Shown piece by piece: positions 1 to 5,689 of a DNA stretch of 6,291 nt (position 1 is its first letter; every line of letters starts with the position of its first letter). Origin of the DNA: Burkholderiaceae bacterium (GTDB lineage Bacteria > Pseudomonadota > Gammaproteobacteria > Burkholderiales > Burkholderiaceae_C); NCBI GenBank assembly GCA_023268425.1, contig JALRFN010000367.1:1-6291 (forward strand). Reading direction: 5' to 3'. The notes below the pieces were generated by a model. The model saw nothing but the letters and a program-made list of their open reading frames with translations. It searched no databases and had not been told where the DNA came from. A program made the position numbers and the translations under genes.

Positions 1-209
1 CGTCGCTATGCACCATTGAGCAGCCCTGGAACGTGCTGGCCGCGTTGTTCCTCCTTTCTGGCAGGAAGCCGCGTCGTCACGCCTTGCCGGTTCATCCCAG
101 GACCGCCCACTGGGGCGCATCCAACCGCCGGATTTAGGTTCACCGGGCTTGCCCGGTAGACGTGCTGCCGGGCCCACTCGCACGCGCCACCGTCGTGTCA
201 ACCACACCC
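1..209. other. Gene-free left edge with small inverted repeats
   Basis: This is the stretch between the MATE stop codon and the window edge. Short open frames exist on both strands, but their translations are rich in Pro, Arg and Gly, show no recognisable family motif and lack a start with a fitting ribosome site. Two stem-loops are visible, at 50-68 and 142-157. The minus-strand sequence AGGAGG (50-55) resembles a strong Shine-Dalgarno, but no ATG, GTG or TTG follows within 15 bases. I could not match the region to tRNA, RNase P RNA, SRP RNA or a common riboswitch. It may simply be the 3' flank of the MATE gene. Confidence 0.4.
142..157 (-). terminator. GC-rich palindromic hairpin downstream of the MATE gene
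   Basis: ACCGGG and CCCGGT form a perfect 6-bp stem around a CAAG loop (minus strand; CTTG on the plus strand). It lies 52 bases beyond the MATE stop codon. No T-run follows on either strand, so it is at best a non-canonical or transcript-stabilising 3' structure rather than a textbook intrinsic terminator. Its place after the last minus-strand gene is the main support for a terminator role. Confidence 0.3.
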
Positions 210-1571
210 TCATTCGCCACCGGCTTGGCGCCGATGGGCCACCCACCACTGCCGCGTGTGGGCCAGCCAACCCCGCCGGTGCCAGCGCCAACACAACAAG
301 CCGCCGCGCAGCGCTTCGTCCAAGATGTAGGCCATCCAAATGCCCGGCAGGCCCAAGGCGTGACCCAAGACATAAGACCCGGTGCCCAAGACCAGGACCA
401 GGGACACCATGGCGGAGCTGGCGGCGAACACCCCGTCATTGCTCGCGCGCAAAGCGCCGTTGAGGATCAAATTGGCCACCCGCGCCAATTCCAGCGCGAC
501 CGACATGGCCAACAGCCACTGTGCAGTGCGCACGATGCCGGGGTCTTGGGTGAACACGCGCATGATCCACGGCGCCGCGACTGCGGCCAAGACCGCCAAG
601 CTGCCAGACGCGATCAAGCCATTGCGCATGGCCTTGCGCACCAAGGCGTCGGCCTGATTCAATTGGCCGGCGCCCACCAAGCGACCCACCATGATCTCGG
701 TGGCCCAACCAATCGCCAAGCTGGTCAGCAAAACAAACTTCAGCGTTTGCAACACATAGGCTTGGGTGGCCAAAGCCTCGACGCCCAAAGTGGCCGCAGT
801 CGACAAGGACACCATGAAGCCCAAGCGATAGACCGCCTCCAGCGACGCGCCCGGCGCCCCGACCTTCAGTACTGGCCCCATCAAGTCAACGCGAAAGCGC
901 CACCAGTGCGCGCGCGTGAGCGCCATGTCCAAGCGCCCATGCCACATCCACAGGTGCAAGCCCACGCCCAAGACCCGGCTGGCGAAAAAGGCCAAGACAA
1001 AGCCCAACAAGCCCAGGCCTTCCCAAGCCCCCACGCCGCCCATCAACGGCCAGGCCAGCGCAGCATGCGTGAGGTGCATGGCCACCGTGATCGCCAACGA
1101 GGCCTTGACGCGCAAGTGCGCGCGCAGCACCGCCCCCATGCTGAGGTTGTAGGCCTCTAGCCACAGGGCGGGTGCCAGCACCCACAGGTAAGGCAAAGCC
1201 AGCGCGACCACGGCTGCGGGGGCGTTCAATACCGACAACATTTGGTGCCGAAACACCCAAAGCACCAAGGTCGACAAGCCCCCCAGCCATGTGGCCACCG
1301 CCAAGGCGCTGGTGGCGGTGGCTTTGGCTTTGAGTGGGCGATCCGCGCCCAACAACTGTGTCACCGTGACGCCCACACCAATCGACAGCACGCGAAACAC
1401 CACGACCACGGTTTCTTGCACTTGCTGCATGACGCCCAAAGTGCCAGCCGCCGCATCCGAATGGCGCGCGGCCAACCACAGGCCCAACAAGGCCACCAAC
1501 ATGCCCAGCAAAAATTCAAAAAAGATGGGGACCGCCAACCGATTCAGGCGGGGTCGCAACAGCGGATTCAT
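210..1571 (-). CDS. MATE family multidrug/metabolite efflux transporter
   Basis: This is an inner-membrane antiporter of the MATE superfamily, which exports cationic drugs or metabolites using a Na+ or H+ gradient; the substrate cannot be read from sequence. The product is 453 aa, a normal MATE length, and almost entirely hydrophobic, consistent with 12 helices. The two homologous halves are visible. A GAVLRA segment near residue 146 pairs with GALRAS near residue 371, and LGADRPLKA near residue 74 pairs with VGRLVGAGQLNQA near residue 295. The mid-protein GAPGASLEAVYRLGF (about 238-252) matches the start of the second half. I chose the ATG at 1571 because GGGAGG lies 8 bases upstream (1580-1585). 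An in-frame ATG at 1595 would add 8 residues but has no ribosome site. The C-terminus is Arg/Trp-rich and cytosolic. It lies 164 bases downstream of trxC on the same strand; cotranscription is uncertain because a hairpin intervenes. Confidence 0.93.
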   Translation of the reverse strand: MNPLLRPRLNRLAVPIFFEFLLGMLVALLGLWLAARHSDAAAGTLGVMQQVQETVVVVFRVLSIGVGVTVTQLLGADRPLKAKATATSALAVATWLGGLSTLVLWVFRHQMLSVLNAPAAVVALALPYLWVLAPALWLEAYNLSMGAVLRAHLRVKASLAITVAMHLTHAALAWPLMGGVGAWEGLGLLGFVLAFFASRVLGVGLHLWMWHGRLDMALTRAHWWRFRVDLMGPVLKVGAPGASLEAVYRLGFMVSLSTAATLGVEALATQAYVLQTLKFVLLTSLAIGWATEIMVGRLVGAGQLNQADALVRKAMRNGLIASGSLAVLAAVAAPWIMRVFTQDPGIVRTAQWLLAMSVALELARVANLILNGALRASNDGVFAASSAMVSLVLVLGTGSYVLGHALGLPGIWMAYILDEALRGGLLCWRWHRRGWLAHTRQWWVAHRRQAGGE

Positions 1572-1579
1572 GCCCAGCG

Positions 1580-1585
1580 CCTCCC
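1580..1585 (-). promoter_or_regulatory. Shine-Dalgarno deciding the MATE start
   Basis: GGGAGG on the minus strand lies 8 bases before the ATG at 1571. The other in-frame ATG at 1595 has no purine-rich element upstream. This supports the shorter 453-residue product. Confidence 0.65.
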
Positions 1586-1603
1586 AGACGCGCATTCAAC
1601 GCT

Positions 1604-1670
1604 GCGCATCATGCGCGCAAGTGCAGGTCTTGGTTGGCGCCTTCAGCATCTTTTGTATGCGCGATGCGCG
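1604..1670. repeat. Clustered ATGCGCG heptamers upstream of the MATE gene
   Basis: ATGCGCG occurs as a direct tandem at 1657-1663 and 1664-1670 and again at 1611-1617. The last copy forms an inverted repeat with GCGCAT at 1604-1609 around a single C. The cluster lies in the only sizeable untranslated gap on the minus strand, 33-99 bases before the MATE start. It could be an operator or low-complexity GC alternation; nothing in the sequence decides between them. Confidence 0.3.
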
Positions 1671-1719
1671 CGCGCAACAGCCCAGGCGCGGGCCGTTCCT
1701 GTGCGGCGGCGCGCAAGCA

Positions 1720-1740
1720 TCTGAGCGCGACACGCTCAGA
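1720..1740 (-). terminator. Perfect hairpin spanning the trxC stop codon
   Basis: TCTGAGCG (1720-1727) and CGCTCAGA (1733-1740) are exact reverse complements around a 5-base loop, giving an 8-bp stem. The trxC stop codon (1736-1738) is inside the stem. No T-run follows on the minus strand, so it is not a canonical intrinsic terminator. It may act as a partial terminator or 3'-end stabiliser, separating trxC from the MATE gene. Confidence 0.45.
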
Positions 1741-2170
1741 GGTGTTGCCGCGCCCAACGCAGCAAATCGGCTTGGCCCATGGCGCCCGGTTGGCTGGCCA
1801 CCATGCGCCCACCTTTGAACACCGCCAAGGTGGGGATGCTGCGGATTTGGTAGCGCGCCGCCAAGGCCTGAGCCTCTTCGGTGTTGACTTTGGCCAAGCG
1901 CATGTGCGGCTCCAACTGCGCGGCGGCCGCCTCGAAATGCGGCGCCATCATGCGACAGGGGCCGCACCAAGGGGCCCAGAAGTCGACCAAGACCGGCAGG
2001 TCGCTCTTGGCGATGTGTTTGTCGAAACTCTGCTCGTTCAGCGCCACGGGATGGGCCTCGAACAAAGACTCCTTGCAACGCCCACAGTGCGCCTGCGCGC
2101 CCAAGTCCGTGCGTTGCACGCGATTGGTGGCATGGCAGTGGGGGCAAACAACGTGGACGGCTTCCGACAT
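1736..2170 (-). CDS. trxC: Thioredoxin 2 (zinc-ribbon thioredoxin)
   Basis: This is a cytosolic protein-disulfide reductase, reduced by thioredoxin reductase, that serves oxidative-stress repair and reductive enzymes. The 144-residue length matches TrxC rather than the roughly 108-residue TrxA. The N-terminal extension carries two CxxC pairs, Cys9/Cys12 (CPHC) and Cys29/Cys32 (CGRC), the zinc site that defines thioredoxin 2. The thioredoxin fold follows, with the active site WCGPC at 68-72 (redox Cys69 and Cys72), preceded by VLVDFWA. The cis-proline is in SIPT (Pro113) and the family FKGGR segment comes after it. The ATG at 2170 has GGAG 7 bases upstream (2178-2181). The 65-base gap before the gene holds a candidate sigma-70 promoter. 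In E. coli trxC belongs to the OxyR regulon, but I cannot identify an OxyR site here. Confidence 0.97.
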   Translation of the reverse strand: MSEAVHVVCPHCHATNRVQRTDLGAQAHCGRCKESLFEAHPVALNEQSFDKHIAKSDLPVLVDFWAPWCGPCRMMAPHFEAAAAQLEPHMRLAKVNTEEAQALAARYQIRSIPTLAVFKGGRMVASQPGAMGQADLLRWARQHL

Positions 2171-2198
2171 GGCAAATCTCCGACTGGGTACTCTGCGG

Positions 2199-2228
2199 GG
2201 TATATGAGCCCGACCCGCCAGACTTCAA
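2199..2228 (-). promoter_or_regulatory. Candidate sigma-70 promoter for trxC
   Basis: On the minus strand TTGAAG (2223-2228) and TATACC (2199-2204) are separated by 18 bases. Each matches 4 of 6 consensus positions. The element sits in the only AT-containing part of the 65-base gap, 28 bases before the trxC start, so it would let trxC be expressed independently of the midA-type and DUF2905 genes upstream. This is by-eye matching only. Confidence 0.4.
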
Positions 2229-2235
2229 GCCCCGC

Positions 2236-2442
2236 TCAAGTCCAGTGCCAAAACAAACGCTCCACCACCGTGAGCGCGGCCGTGATCACCAATGCTGAGC
2301 CCAGCGGCAATACCCACTCGCGGCCAAAGGTGCGAAAACGCCAATCCAGCGGCAAACGACCCAAACCCAGACGGTGCATCCACGGCCAGGCCCACTGAAA
2401 CACCATGAGCGCCAGGGTCACGAACAGCAGCCAGCGCAGCAC
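2236..2442 (-). CDS. DUF2905-like small membrane protein
   Basis: This 68-residue protein has two probable transmembrane helices, about residues 2-19 and 44-64, joined by a short basic loop. The loop contains GRLP (28-31), then a charged strand and a VLPLGSAL segment. This layout matches the DUF2905 family, whose core is a GRLPGD-type turn followed by a second helix; here the usual Gly-Asp is Leu-Asp. The biochemical role of the family is unknown. The start is a GTG at 2442. GAGG (2450-2453) lies 7 bases upstream and overlaps the stop codon of the methyltransferase gene, so translation is probably coupled to it. An overlapping ATG frame starting at 2455 lacks family resemblance and I reject it. 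Confidence 0.8.
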   Translation of the reverse strand: MLRWLLFVTLALMVFQWAWPWMHRLGLGRLPLDWRFRTFGREWVLPLGSALVITAALTVVERLFWHWT

Positions 2443-2451
2443 GTCCCAGCC

Positions 2452-3606
2452 TCAAAGCGTGTGCGTGCGATCGCCGCGCGCAAAACCAATGTCAGGCGCG
2501 GCTGCCGCGTCGGCTTCGGGCGCGACCACCAAAACCTTGAACAACTCACCCATCTCGTGTTCGTGGATCAGCTTCAAGGCGGCGGCTTGCTCGGCCACCC
2601 CCACGCTGGGCAACAAGTCCACCAAACCGGCTTCGAGCAAGAAGCTGCCTTGGCTGGTGTAGCCGACCACGGCCAAACCCGCGGCTTGAGCCGCCAGTGC
2701 CATGGCGGTGAAGTCGACGTGGGCGGTGATGTCTTTGTTGCCCACATCACGCAAAGGCTCAGGGTCACTCTGGTGCCCTTGATGGCACATCAAAGTGCCG
2801 CCAGCGCGTTGCGGGTGGTAGTACTCGTGCTCCGGAAAACCGTAGTCCATCAAGCAAGCCACACCACGGTGCAGCACCCGCCCCAACTCGCGCATCCAAG
2901 CCTCGGCTTGGGGTGCGATTTCGGTCAAGTAATCGTGCTCACCCGCTGGTGCCACTGGTGGCCGCAACGCGGTCGGACGGTCACTCCATTGCAAGTGACC
3001 ACCCACATCAATCACACCACGTTCATGCCAAGCACCCGCCACACGGTGCAAGAGCTTGACCGGCATCGCATCCAAGACCTCGTTGCCCAAGACCACGGCG
3101 TTCAAACGCTGCGGCCAGGCGTCGGCCCACTGCACGACCTCTCCAAACGGCGCCAAGCGCTGGGCTTGCACACCACGCAAGGCGCCCGAGACTTCCATGA
3201 TCACGTAGCGCTTGACCCGCCCGCTGGCCGGGCCACAGCCCAGGCGGTCCAACTCGGCCAAAAGCTCTGCCGCCAAAGCCCCGCGACCCGCACCAAACTC
3301 CCAGATGTCCTCGACGCCGCTGTGCGCCATCCACGCTGCCACCGCCCGCGCCAAGCTGCGCGCAAACAGCGGGCTCAACTCAGGCGCGGTGACAAAGTCC
3401 GAACCGTCTTGTGGGCCAAGGCCCAGCAAGGGGCGCGGCGCCGCGTAGTAGCCCACACCGGGTTGGTAGAGAGCGATGTGCATCGCGGCATCAAAAGGCA
3501 GCCAACCGCCCGCCTCGGCGATGGCCTGGCACAAGGCCCCATGCGCAGGCCCCAGGGGGGAAGTCGATACACTTGTCGTTGGATTCACCCCCGTATTGTC
3601 TGACAT
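2452..3606 (-). CDS. MidA/NDUFAF7-type class I SAM-dependent methyltransferase
   Basis: This is a 384-residue soluble methyltransferase of the MidA (formerly DUF185) family. The mitochondrial member NDUFAF7 dimethylates an arginine of the complex I subunit NDUFS2; substrates of bacterial members are not established, so the target here is open. Visible family marks are the N-terminal substrate-side segment YQPGVGYY (47-54) and DFVTAPELSPLF (70-81). The SAM-binding motif is EFGAGRGALA (103-112), followed by GNEVLDAMPV (174-183) and LMDYGFPEHEYYHP (252-265). Next come MCHQGH (273-278) and the late block NKDITAHVDFTAM (290-302). The ATG at 3606 is chosen because AGAGGGGG lies just upstream (3612-3619), and because upstream in-frame ATGs (for example 3729) would run deep into the divergent reductase gene. 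The start codon overlaps that gene's start codon on the opposite strand. The DUF2905 gene follows after 9 bases. Confidence 0.93.
   Translation of the reverse strand: MSDNTGVNPTTSVSTSPLGPAHGALCQAIAEAGGWLPFDAAMHIALYQPGVGYYAAPRPLLGLGPQDGSDFVTAPELSPLFARSLARAVAAWMAHSGVEDIWEFGAGRGALAAELLAELDRLGCGPASGRVKRYVIMEVSGALRGVQAQRLAPFGEVVQWADAWPQRLNAVVLGNEVLDAMPVKLLHRVAGAWHERGVIDVGGHLQWSDRPTALRPPVAPAGEHDYLTEIAPQAEAWMRELGRVLHRGVACLMDYGFPEHEYYHPQRAGGTLMCHQGHQSDPEPLRDVGNKDITAHVDFTAMALAAQAAGLAVVGYTSQGSFLLEAGLVDLLPSVGVAEQAAALKLIHEHEMGELFKVLVVAPEADAAAAPDIGFARGDRTHTL
3594..3599 (+). promoter_or_regulatory. Possible -10 element close to the reductase start
   Basis: TATTGT ends 5 bases before the ATG at 3605, so a start of transcription 6-7 bases downstream would fall on or next to the ATG and give a leaderless or nearly leaderless mRNA. 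A poor -35 candidate, TTGTCG (3573-3578), is 15 bases upstream. In keeping with this, no Shine-Dalgarno sequence precedes the ATG. The element lies within the coding sequence of the divergent methyltransferase. Match quality is modest. Confidence 0.25.
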
Positions 3607-4396
3607 GAACACCCCCTCTAGCGGCCCTCGCCGCGTCGCCCTGATCACTGGCGCCGCACAGCGCTTGGGCAAGGCCACGGCTTTGCACTTGGCCACGCAC
3701 GGCTGGGATGTGGCCATCCATTGCGCCACCTCGCTGGAGGCCGCTGAGCAAACCGCTGCGGAGTGCGCCCGACTGGCCCCTCAAGGGCGATTCGATGTGT
3801 TTGTCGCCAAACTGCACGACGCCGCTGCGGTGCAGCGTTGCTTCGCCAACGTCGAACAACACTTTGAACGCGTGGATGCGGTGATCAACAACGCCTCGCG
3901 CTTTGAACTCGACACCGCCTTGGACATTGGCGCCGAGAGTTTTGACGCGCATTTGCGCACCAACACTTTGGCGCCCGTGCTGTTGGCACAAGCCTTGGCC
4001 AAGCACCTTCAACTGCGTGAGGCCAAGGGCGTGGTGGTCAATTTGCTCGACCAAAAACTGCACAACCTCAACCCCGATTTCTTTTCGTACACGCTGTCCA
4101 AAGCAGCTTTGGAGTGCGCCAACACCATGCTGGCCCAAGCACTGGCGCCGCAGCTGCGCGTGGTCGGCGTGGCACCGGGCTTGACGCTTAAGAGCCACAT
4201 GATGAGCGACGCCGACTTTGCTGCCTTGCACCAGCAAGCGCCGCTGGGCCAATCGTCGCGCCCTGAGGACATCGTCAGCGCGATTGATTTTGCGCTGAAC
4301 AACCCCGCCATCACGGGCACCACCCTGGTCGTCGATGGCGGTCAACACCTGGCGGCGATGAGCCGCGATTTTTCCTTGATGACCTCTGGGTCCTGA
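3605..4396 (+). CDS. FolM/PTR1-like pteridine reductase (SDR family)
   Basis: This is a 263-residue short-chain dehydrogenase, most like pteridine reductases that use NAD(P)H to reduce dihydropterins or dihydrofolate. The nucleotide-binding turn is TGAAQRLG (15-22), the TGxxxRxG form typical of PTR1/FolM, where ordinary SDRs have TGxxxGxG. NNAS is at 95-98. The catalytic set is Asp149, Tyr162 and Lys166: the usual SDR serine is replaced by Asp 13 residues before the Tyr, the spacing known from Leishmania PTR1. APGL (190-193) and the C-terminal DGGQHL (244-249) complete the fold. Thr42 appears to occupy the place of a PTR1 arginine that contacts the NADPH phosphate, so cofactor preference is uncertain. 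The ATG at 3605 fits the expected N-terminus; in-frame ATGs at 3476 and 3521 would add an unrelated tail read from the opposite gene. folB follows after 6 bases, which supports a pterin role. Confidence 0.85.
   Translation: MNTPSSGPRRVALITGAAQRLGKATALHLATHGWDVAIHCATSLEAAEQTAAECARLAPQGRFDVFVAKLHDAAAVQRCFANVEQHFERVDAVINNASRFELDTALDIGAESFDAHLRTNTLAPVLLAQALAKHLQLREAKGVVVNLLDQKLHNLNPDFFSYTLSKAALECANTMLAQALAPQLRVVGVAPGLTLKSHMMSDADFAALHQQAPLGQSSRPEDIVSAIDFALNNPAITGTTLVVDGGQHLAAMSRDFSLMTSGS
3612..3619 (-). promoter_or_regulatory. Ribosome-binding site of the MidA-type gene, inside the reductase ORF
   Basis: On the minus strand AGAGGGGG lies 5-8 bases before the ATG at 3606, depending on which purines pair. 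It fixes the methyltransferase start and is at the same time codons 3-5 of the reductase on the plus strand. Confidence 0.6.
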
Positions 4397-4402
4397 GACG
4401 CC

Positions 4403-4774
4403 ATGCGCCCTTCCTTTGGCAACCAAATTCTGAGCCTGACCGGGCTGCGCTTCACGGCCAACCTGGGCATTCTCGACCACGAAAAAACGACACCGCAACC
4501 CATTCAAGTGGACGCCCAACTCAATCGCGGCCCACAGGCCTTGTTGCCGACTGATGACGACATCCACAACGTCTTGGACTACCGGCGTGTGCGTCAAATC
4601 ATCATCGACGAGTGCACGGCCGAACACATCAATTTGTTGGAAACCATGATTGGCCGCTTGTCGCACCGCTTGATGTCGCTGCCTGGCGTCTTGGGCGTGC
4701 GCGTCAAGATCGCCAAGCTGGAGATATTCGATGACTGCGAAGTCGCCATCCGCATGGAGGCTGGCCAATGGTGA
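4403..4774 (+). CDS. folB: Dihydroneopterin aldolase
   Basis: FolB converts 7,8-dihydroneopterin to 6-hydroxymethyl-7,8-dihydropterin and glycolaldehyde in cytosolic folate synthesis; it is a tunnelling-fold homo-octamer. The 123-residue length is standard. GILDHE (22-27) supplies the glutamate equivalent to E. coli Glu22 (here Glu27). VLDYRRV (57-63) carries the substrate-contact Tyr60. NLLETMIGRL (77-86) provides the pterin-anchoring Glu80. Lys105 in VRVKIAK takes the place of the catalytic lysine. The residue after this lysine is Leu, where E. coli FolB has Pro, and the tail KLEIFDDCEVAI is unlike E. coli's. The related epimerase FolX is an alternative, but FolB is favoured by the adjacent pteridine reductase. 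The start at 4403 is 6 bases after the reductase stop with only a weak ribosome site, suggesting coupling. The stop overlaps the ttcA start. Confidence 0.92.
   Translation: MRPSFGNQILSLTGLRFTANLGILDHEKTTPQPIQVDAQLNRGPQALLPTDDDIHNVLDYRRVRQIIIDECTAEHINLLETMIGRLSHRLMSLPGVLGVRVKIAKLEIFDDCEVAIRMEAGQW
4756..4760 (+). promoter_or_regulatory. Ribosome-binding site of ttcA inside folB
   Basis: GGAGG lies 7 bases before the ATG at 4768, within the last codons of folB. It decides the ATG over the adjacent in-frame GTG at 4771 and implies that ttcA is translated from the same message as folB. Confidence 0.7.
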
Positions 4775-5682
4775 ACCTCGCCACCAACCCCACACCGCCG
4801 ACCAACCCGCGTGAGCGCAAGCTCGCCCACGAGAACAACAAGCTGGAAAAACGCCTGAGCCGCTTGGTCGGCCAAGCCATCGGCGACTTCAACATGATCG
4901 AAGCGGGCGACCGGGTCATGGTGTGTTTGTCGGGCGGTAAAGACAGCTATGGCTTGTTGGACATTTTGCTCAAACTGCGCGCCCGCGCCCCGATTGACTT
5001 CGACATCATCGCGGTCAACCTCGATCAAAAACAGCCTGGCTTTCCAGCCGATGTGCTGCCCAACTACCTGCGTGCGTTGGGCGTGCCTTTTCACATCGAA
5101 ACCCAAGACACCTACAGCATCGTCAAGGAAAAAGTGCCAGAAGGCAAAACCATGTGCAGCCTGTGCTCGCGCCTGCGCCGTGGCATTTTGTACAACGTGG
5201 CCAGCCGTATGGGCGCGACCAAAATTGCGCTGGGCCACCACCGCGACGACATTCTGCAAACGCTGTTGCTCAACATGTTCTTTGGCGGCAAGCTCAAGGG
5301 CATGCCGCCCAAGCTCAGCAGCGACAACGGCGAACACGTAGTCATTCGGCCCTTGGCCTACGTGGAAGAAAAAGACTTGGTGCGCTGGGCCGAGGTGCGC
5401 GAGTTTCCGATCATCCCCTGCACCTTGTGCGGCAGCCAAACCGATTTGCAGCGCCAACAAATGGGCGACATGTTGCGACTGTGGGAGAAACAGTTCCCCG
5501 GACGTGTGCAGTCCATGTTTCGTGCATTACACAACGTCGTGCCCAGTCACTTGATGGACCAGCGTTGGTTCGACTTTCAAAATGTCAAAGCCAGCGGTCA
5601 CGCCAGCGAAGACGGCGACACGGCTTTTGACCACACACCCGTCGCGTCGGCACAGACCATCCAGTTCTTCTCGTCAGATTGA
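4768..5682 (+). CDS. ttcA: tRNA 2-thiocytidine(32) synthetase
   Basis: TtcA is a cytosolic ATP-dependent, iron-sulfur enzyme that replaces O2 of cytidine 32 with sulfur in certain tRNAs, with sulfur delivered by the IscS system. It has 304 residues, close to the 311 of E. coli. The PP-loop SGGKDS (55-60) activates the base by adenylation. NLDQKQPGF (84-92) is a family signature. Cys130 and Cys133 (CSLC) and Cys218 (with Cys221, CTLC) supply the cluster ligands known from E. coli Cys122, Cys125 and Cys213. GHHRDD (156-161) is the second nucleotide-side motif, and LFGGK-like FFGGKLKGMPPKL (171-183) follows. All key residues are intact. The start overlaps the folB stop by 7 bases. The N-terminus is slightly Pro/Asn-rich and probably disordered. 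The lipoprotein gene follows after 7 bases. Confidence 0.97.
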   Translation: MVNLATNPTPPTNPRERKLAHENNKLEKRLSRLVGQAIGDFNMIEAGDRVMVCLSGGKDSYGLLDILLKLRARAPIDFDIIAVNLDQKQPGFPADVLPNYLRALGVPFHIETQDTYSIVKEKVPEGKTMCSLCSRLRRGILYNVASRMGATKIALGHHRDDILQTLLLNMFFGGKLKGMPPKLSSDNGEHVVIRPLAYVEEKDLVRWAEVREFPIIPCTLCGSQTDLQRQQMGDMLRLWEKQFPGRVQSMFRALHNVVPSHLMDQRWFDFQNVKASGHASEDGDTAFDHTPVASAQTIQFFSSD

Positions 5683-5689
5683 GCCCGCC

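Noticed and set aside
5..14. Possible minus-strand ATG start at 14 running off the left edge
   Set aside because: Only four codons are visible and the purine stretch upstream is weak, so there is not enough to call a gene.
95..160. Minus-strand resemblance to part of a cobalamin riboswitch (CCCGGTG...AAATCCGG)
   Set aside because: The rest of the conserved core, such as the CCGCAAC-type segment and the GCCACTG box in the right order, is missing, and no transport or B12 gene lies downstream of it in the window.
162..1160. 332-residue plus-strand open frame opposite the MATE gene
   Set aside because: Its translation is rich in Gln, His, Arg and Pro with no domain pattern, as expected for the antisense shadow of a GC-rich membrane-protein gene. 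The opposite strand encodes a clear MATE transporter.
2374..3603. 409-residue plus-strand open frame opposite the methyltransferase gene
   Set aside because: Its composition is that of an antisense shadow, with no recognisable motif, while the minus strand carries all MidA-family motifs in order.
3476..3604. In-frame upstream starts (3476, 3521) extending the reductase
   Set aside because: The added residues come from the antisense of the methyltransferase N-terminus, have no family resemblance and lack a ribosome site. The SDR fold begins properly just after the ATG at 3605.
3491..4795. 434-residue minus-strand open frame opposite the reductase and folB
   Set aside because: It spans two well-supported plus-strand genes and the junction between them, with Gln/His/Gly-rich content and no ribosome site.
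4594..5460. 288-residue minus-strand open frame opposite folB and ttcA
   Set aside because: It is antisense to intact catalytic motifs of ttcA; its translation shows no family features.
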